A stretch of 5,347 bases of DNA from Bordetella parapertussis (GTDB taxonomy: Bacteria; Pseudomonadota; Gammaproteobacteria; Burkholderiales; SG8-41): positions 1 through 5,347 of the forward strand of contig CAMBCD010000203.1 in the NCBI GenBank assembly GCA_945863085.1, read 5' to 3'. Shown piece by piece: positions 4,873 to 5,347 of this stretch. The notes under the pieces were generated by a model that saw nothing but the letters and a program-made list of their open reading frames with translations, was not told the origin of the DNA and made no database searches. The position numbers and the translations under genes are program-made. How positions within the stretch are numbered: the first letter of the stretch is position 1; each line of letters opens with the position of its first letter.

Positions 4873-5347
4873 TCAGAATTCGCGGGTCACCGCGATGTCG
4901 CGCATCACGGCTTCCGGTGTGTGTAAATGTTCGCTGTTGGCACAACCCTGCAAATAAGCGCCCAGCGTGCGGGCATGCGCAACAACGGATTTGCCGAAAC
5001 GTACGCGTGCCGCCGAATAACGTGGCAACGCCGCTGTGACGTCATTGTCGCTGTCCTGCAGCAGATCGGCCAGTACCATCGCATCACCGGCTGCCTTGGA
5101 TACACCCATGCCGCAATGCGGACGCGCAACAAAGGCGGAATCACCGAGCAGTGCGATGCGACCGTAAGTCATCTGCGGCGATTCGATATCGAATATGGCC
5201 TGGAAAAACGGTTGCCGGGTTTGGGCAACGACTTCGGCAAACTGCGGCGACAATTTTTCATGTGCAGCTTCGCGCATGGCTTCGAGCTCGGCGGGGCGGA
5301 TCAGCGGCGGCGGGATGGCCATGTCGTGGCGGCGGCCGTGGATGTCG
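4873..5347 (-). CDS. FAD-dependent aromatic-ring monooxygenase, C-terminal part (5' end outside window)
   Basis: The reading frame is open to the right edge; only about 157 C-terminal residues are visible. The internal Met at 5322 is not the true start, because DIHGRRHD continues in frame before it. The family (group A flavoprotein hydroxylases) inserts oxygen into aromatic or heteroaromatic rings using NAD(P)H. The diagnostic FAD-ribityl motif GRIALLGDSAFVARPHCGMG (5104-5163) is present, followed by VSKAAGDAMVLADLL. The preceding RRHDMAIPPPLIRP and PFFQAIFDIESPQM strings resemble 2,6-dihydroxypyridine 3-hydroxylase-like enzymes more than salicylate hydroxylases. This is a judgement from memory of the family and not an alignment. 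The end (VARTLGAYL-like AHARTLGAYLQG) also fits. It is the most upstream visible gene of the right-hand operon, followed after 18 bp by the beta-hydroxyacid dehydrogenase. The N-terminal GxGxxG motif and promoter lie outside. Confidence 0.92.
   Translation of the reverse strand, partial: DIHGRRHDMAIPPPLIRPAELEAMREAAHEKLSPQFAEVVAQTRQPFFQAIFDIESPQMTYGRIALLGDSAFVARPHCGMGVSKAAGDAMVLADLLQDSDNDVTAALPRYSAARVRFGKSVVAHARTLGAYLQGCANSEHLHTPEAVMRDIAVTREF

Overview
The window reads as chromosomal DNA of a GC-rich proteobacterium. Base composition, codon use and the type of genes suggest a betaproteobacterium with broad aromatic or heterocycle catabolism (Burkholderiales or Rhodocyclales-like), but this is an inference from gene style only. 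There is no rRNA, tRNA, CRISPR array, insertion sequence or phage gene. The DNA is densely coding, almost all on the minus strand.

Left part (1-2302): a minus-strand operon of a molybdenum hydroxylase (xanthine dehydrogenase/CO dehydrogenase/4-hydroxybenzoyl-CoA reductase superfamily). The small [2Fe-2S] subunit (1755-2234) comes first and overlaps the large molybdopterin-binding subunit by 4 bp (ATGA). The large subunit starts at 1758 and runs off the left edge. A consensus TATAAT box lies upstream at 2297-2302 on the minus strand. No FAD subunit is present between or upstream of the two genes.

The main discovery is inside the large subunit. The GGGFG(G) motif and the RGFGNP motif, normally about 85 to 115 residues apart, are fused into one motif (residues 248-254, near 997-1017). 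The segment between them is missing but the frame is kept. The fusion point falls at the shared Gly-Phe-Gly coding sequence, as expected from a deletion between short direct repeats. The deletion would remove the residues equivalent to bovine xanthine oxidase Glu802 and Arg880.

Centre (2235-2657): a 165-bp divergent intergenic region carries candidate promoters in both directions with an imperfect dyad between them. It is followed by the only plus-strand gene, a small conserved-looking protein of 85 residues (2400-2657) with no recognised function.

Right part (2675-5347): four closely spaced minus-strand genes that look like one operon. In transcription order they are an FAD-dependent aromatic-ring monooxygenase (C-terminal part only, cut by the right edge), a 3-hydroxyisobutyrate dehydrogenase-family beta-hydroxyacid dehydrogenase, an exported COG4798-type predicted methyltransferase with a signal peptide, and a MAPEG-family membrane protein. 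The monooxygenase and the molybdenum hydroxylase would fit a pathway that hydroxylates an aromatic or N-heterocyclic compound. The substrate cannot be read from the window, and the two operons need not act together.
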